IMG/VR virus record: IMGVR_UViG_3300035698_010104
Coordinates: 1-30,484 of that record
Source of the DNA: a virus
DNA length: 30,484 bases
Strand: one strand, 5' to 3'
The translations under genes were made by a program, and so were the position numbers. Of the stretch, positions 27,842 through 30,484 are shown in pieces; the stretch's first letter is position 1; each line of letters begins with the position of its first letter. Below the pieces are notes generated by a model. It was not told the origin of the DNA and did no database searches. It saw only the letters and a program-made list of their open reading frames with translations.

Positions 27842-27845
27842 AAGT

Positions 27846-28652
27846 ATGATATTATCAGTTATAATACCGAGTTATCGTGATCCCTTATTACATAAGACAA
27901 TTGATTCACTCCTTGAAAACTCGGAGCTTGGAGATCAATTGGAAATAATACCGATTCTAGATGGTTATTGGCCAATAAAGTCAATAAAAGATAATCCAAG
28001 AATAAATGTTGTACATCTTGGTAAAAATAGTGGAATGAGAGAAGCTATTAATGCTGGTGTAGAAGTTGCTAGAGGAAAGTATTTAATGCGTATGGATGAA
28101 CATCAAATTGTTTGTCCTGGGTATGATAAAATTTTAACAGATCCTAAAAACATTAAAGATGATTGGATAGTAACACCAAGACGATTTTTCCTTGACACAA
28201 AGAAATGGGAAATAATGGATATTCCTCCAGTAGATTATATGAAGTTAAAGATTGTTGGATCTGGTAAATCTAGAAAGTTTTCTGGAGTTGAATGGAAAAC
28301 TAGAGCAAAAACAAATGCACACAAGATGATAGATCAGACAATGGCAATGCAAGGAAGTTGTTGGGTTATGAAGAAATCTTGGTGGGAGAAAGTTATTAAA
28401 AGATTAGAAACAGAGAACTATGGCCCACATTATCAAGACAGTCACGAGATGCAATTTAAGACATGGAAAGCAGGAGGTAAGTTAGTTGTTAATAAAAAAG
28501 CTTGGCATGCACATAAACATAGAAGTTTTCCACGTACCCATAGTAATGGTACAAAAGAAAATCCATCTAATAATGAATTTTGTTTTGCTAACTCACTAAA
28601 AATTTGGAAAAACTATTATGAAGAAGAAGTTTTACCAATATGGAAAATATGA
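27846..28652 (+). CDS. Glycosyltransferase family 2-like protein
   Basis: 268 aa. GT-A start LSVIIPSYRDPLLHKTIDSL; sugar-nucleotide region HLGKNSGMREAINAGVEVAR (as in N-x-G-x-x-x-A-x-N-x-G); metal site GKYLMRMDEHQIVCPGY (D-x-E/D); later QGSCWVMKKSWW and YQDSHEMQFKTWKAGGKLVV with HAHKHRSF. Transfers a sugar, possibly to virion proteins or the host surface. Overlaps the next gene (ATGA). Confidence 0.85.
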   Translation: MILSVIIPSYRDPLLHKTIDSLLENSELGDQLEIIPILDGYWPIKSIKDNPRINVVHLGKNSGMREAINAGVEVARGKYLMRMDEHQIVCPGYDKILTDPKNIKDDWIVTPRRFFLDTKKWEIMDIPPVDYMKLKIVGSGKSRKFSGVEWKTRAKTNAHKMIDQTMAMQGSCWVMKKSWWEKVIKRLETENYGPHYQDSHEMQFKTWKAGGKLVVNKKAWHAHKHRSFPRTHSNGTKENPSNNEFCFANSLKIWKNYYEEEVLPIWKI

Positions 28653-28846
28653 GAATAGAATTTCCACAAACACAAGAAATACAATTTGATAATGGCAGAA
28701 GGTTATTATTACGTGATGTTACAATGATAGAACAAGGAAACATGACACATATTACAGCATTTGGTGGTAAGGAATATGTTATAAATTCAGAGAGAGTTCT
28801 TTTTATAAAGATTTATCCTAGTGATAAAACCGACTATGAATCATAA
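28649..28846 (+). CDS. Small hypothetical protein, 65 aa
   Basis: Beta-rich: RIEFPQTQEIQFDNGRRLLL, DVTMIEQGNMTHITAFGGKE, YVINSERVLFIKIYPS. An ATG at 28640 also gives an in-frame start; I prefer 28649 because it overlaps the stop of the glycosyltransferase. Function unknown. Confidence 0.6.
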   Translation: MRIEFPQTQEIQFDNGRRLLLRDVTMIEQGNMTHITAFGGKEYVINSERVLFIKIYPSDKTDYES

Positions 28847-28849
28847 ATT

Positions 28850-29791
28850 ATGAAGAAGTTTTCAAACTATCAATACGTTGGTGGTGAAATGAGTAAACGA
28901 GACAAACAAGAAGAAGGAAGTAAATTCTGGAATGAAGGAAAGTTTAACAATTTCGTTAAACCTTTTTTAAATAAAGATTGTAAAGAAAAGATTTTTATTG
29001 ATATGGGTTGTAATGCTGGTGTATTTTTAAAACAAGCCCAAGATATGGGGTTTAATAAGATTATAGGAGTTGAAGCCAATAAGGTCGCAATAAAGAAAGG
29101 AATGAGATTTCGTAAAAAGGTTGGAGGTAAGTGGGTATTTATGCCAAGAGATATAAGAAATTCTTTAGATAAAATTCCTGTTGCAGATTATATTGTAATG
29201 GCTATGTCACATTATTATCTTCCTATTGATTGCTGGCTTGAGTTTTTAGATGTATTGCATACAAAAACAACTCATTGTATTATAGTAACAGCTAACAAAA
29301 AAGAGAAGTTATGTAAAGCTGCAGCTGATACAGAGAGTATTAGAGACTATTTTAAACACTGGGAAGAGGTTGGTTATATACCAGAAATGCCACCAGGCGA
29401 TGATCCTTTCCCACGCAGTCAATGGAGCTTTTGTTTTAAGAGTCCTACTGTTGAAAGAGTTAATATTGATACATTAGATAATGGTAATCAAGTTCAAGTA
29501 GGTATTTGGGGTGACATTGATAAAGGTAAAGATCCGTTTAAGAGTCGTTATTACAGGATACTTAAAAATTATAGATTAACTAAGAATCCAGAGTCTCCTG
29601 GGATTTGGGAAGAAAAGAAGTTAATAGATTTTGTAAACAATAAGATTGAGTTATATAAAGATATAAAGAAAAATGGTTTAAAAAATCCAATAATTATAAA
29701 TTCTAAAGGAAGAGTATTAGATGGAAATCATAGATGTGAAATGTTAAAACATCTTGGTTTTAAGACTATATTAGTAAGAAAAGTTTTATGA
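28850..29791 (+). CDS. SAM methyltransferase fused to a ParB-like domain
   Basis: 313 aa. Residues about 20-190: methyltransferase with IFIDMGCNAGVFLKQAQDMG (motif I, D-x-G-x-N-x-G) and IIGVEANKVAIKKG (motif II acidic), then VADYIVMAMSHYYLP (motif IV region). Residues about 225-313: YRLTKNPESPGIWEEKKLID, YKDIKKNGLKNPIIINSKG and GRVLDGNHRCEMLKHLGFKT, a ParB/sulfiredoxin-like fold with the D-G-N-H-R signature. Target of methylation unknown. Joining methyltransfer to a ParB-like NTP/DNA-handling domain is uncommon, and the neighbours are glycosyltransferases. Confidence 0.8.
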   Translation: MKKFSNYQYVGGEMSKRDKQEEGSKFWNEGKFNNFVKPFLNKDCKEKIFIDMGCNAGVFLKQAQDMGFNKIIGVEANKVAIKKGMRFRKKVGGKWVFMPRDIRNSLDKIPVADYIVMAMSHYYLPIDCWLEFLDVLHTKTTHCIIVTANKKEKLCKAAADTESIRDYFKHWEEVGYIPEMPPGDDPFPRSQWSFCFKSPTVERVNIDTLDNGNQVQVGIWGDIDKGKDPFKSRYYRILKNYRLTKNPESPGIWEEKKLIDFVNNKIELYKDIKKNGLKNPIIINSKGRVLDGNHRCEMLKHLGFKTILVRKVL

Positions 29792-30477
29792 AGGACCTAA
29801 CTGTAATATTTCTGACAGTAAATAAACTCCCAAAAGATTGGGTTGAGTTTCAGAAAAAGACACTCCTTGAAGCTATAGGAGATACTCCTGTTATTACAGT
29901 TTCTAGAGAGCCATTAGATTGGGGACATAATATAATACAAGATGGAAAAGCAAGTGCAAGTAACATTTATTATCAAATGTTAAGAGCTGCAAAACTTGTG
30001 AAGACTCCATATTTAGCAATAGCTGAAGATGATACATTATATCATAAAGAACATTTTATAAAATATAGACCCGAAGAAGATGAATTTATTTATAACGTGA
30101 CAAGGTGGGGACTTTTTACATGGAATTATACAAAGCTTAAACAAATGTATTTTCACAAGGGTAGAGTAACTAATGCAACTTTAATTGCACCAACACAATT
30201 AACAATTAAAGCATTAGAAGAAAGATATGAAAAATATCCAGATGGAACACCAGAAAAATATACAGGAGAGTTAGGAAGAAGGATATTAAATGATCGTTTA
30301 GGATTATCACAGTATAAGTTAAGAGGATTTAATTCATGCATCGGTGTTATTCAATTTGATCATATATATTCTATAAATCCACATGAAAGAAATCATAGAA
30401 AAAGAATGGGATTTATAAGAGCATATGATATACCTCATTGGGGTAAAGCTGAAGATTTAGTAAAGAATTTTAAATAA
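29788..30477 (+). CDS. Glycosyltransferase-like protein, 229 aa
   Basis: LTVIFLTVNKLPKDWVEFQK opens a GT-A fold. ISGEPL-like PVITVSREPLDWGHNIIQDG, then YYQMLRAAKLVKTPYLAIAE and DDTLYHKEHFIK (AEDD is the likely metal-binding D-x-D equivalent). The middle FIYNVTRWGLFTWNYTKLKQ and the C-terminal HIYSINPHERNHRKRMGF are typical of phage and nucleo-virus glycosyltransferases. Overlaps the previous gene by 4 bases (ATGA). Confidence 0.7.
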   Translation: MKDLTVIFLTVNKLPKDWVEFQKKTLLEAIGDTPVITVSREPLDWGHNIIQDGKASASNIYYQMLRAAKLVKTPYLAIAEDDTLYHKEHFIKYRPEEDEFIYNVTRWGLFTWNYTKLKQMYFHKGRVTNATLIAPTQLTIKALEERYEKYPDGTPEKYTGELGRRILNDRLGLSQYKLRGFNSCIGVIQFDHIYSINPHERNHRKRMGFIRAYDIPHWGKAEDLVKNFK

Positions 30478-30478
30478 T

Positions 30479-30484
30479 ATGAAT
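30479..30484 (+). CDS. Start of next gene, cut by window edge
   Basis: TAATATGAAT after the preceding stop repeats the local start pattern. Only two codons (Met-Asn) are visible. Confidence 0.4.

Noticed and set aside
10967-30477. Genome-wide reassignment of TGA as sense
   Set aside because: Portal, GroEL and other long genes run without in-frame TGA, and overlapping ATGA junctions use TGA as an ordinary stop. Only the 25971 case stays open.

Overview
The window is a stretch of an AT-rich tailed-phage genome (Caudoviricetes). It carries terminase, portal, scaffold-like and major capsid genes in normal head-module order, plus phage-type lysis and enzyme genes, and no chromosomal housekeeping operon. 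The host cannot be named. A perfect sigma-70 promoter (TTGACA-N17-TATAAT) and perfect DnaA boxes point to a bacterium with standard sigma-70/DnaA machinery. TAA, TAG and TGA all appear to act as stops.

Left arm (1-8481, minus strand): tightly packed small genes. At its centre (757-4985) lies a compact ubiquitin-like conjugation set. It has a 75-aa beta-grasp protein ending Gly-Gly-Val-Lys, two E2-like proteins with an HPC...C core, a ThiF/E1-like adenylating enzyme, and a JAMM (JAB) peptidase with a C-terminal zinc ribbon. A small barrel-like domain occurs as a separate gene beside one E2 and as an N-terminal fusion on the other. Around it are an RlpA-like double-psi barrel membrane protein, a T4 Pnk-type HAD phosphatase, several Cys-rich zinc-binding mini-proteins and small membrane peptides. 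A conserved ~19-nt motif (sense TAATCCACWWAAGWCRCAA) recurs just upstream of at least seven of these genes.

Middle (8.04-10.97 kb): mostly non-coding. 8555-9241 is rich in nested long-range helices and hairpins, including an 11-bp GCAA-capped hairpin, and looks like one large ornate RNA, most likely on the plus strand. A second folded element lies at 8090-8218. Three unrecognised small minus-strand genes follow. A divergent regulatory region (10209-10966) contains two perfect DnaA boxes, three of the four copies of a CTAACRTTAG palindrome, an AT-rich tract and the strong rightward promoter, and is a candidate replication origin.

Right arm (10.97-30.48 kb, plus strand): one long late-type array. 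The order is small terminase, membrane and basic mini-proteins, large terminase split into ATPase and nuclease genes by an HExxH metallopeptidase-like gene, GroES, an HNH endonuclease, GroEL, a SpoVG-like protein, portal, a basic repeat protein, a scaffold-like protein, and a major capsid gene interrupted by a td-like group I intron carrying a LAGLIDADG endonuclease. Virion-like proteins of unknown role come next, including one with a long Ser-Pro repeat tail. After these come holin-like small membrane proteins, a DEDD exonuclease with zinc ribbon, an M23 peptidase, two glycosyltransferase-like proteins and a methyltransferase fused to a ParB-like domain. Most right-arm genes overlap or are separated by a few bases, often as TAATATG, with few clear Shine-Dalgarno sequences. 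Tail genes are not recognised and probably lie beyond the window.
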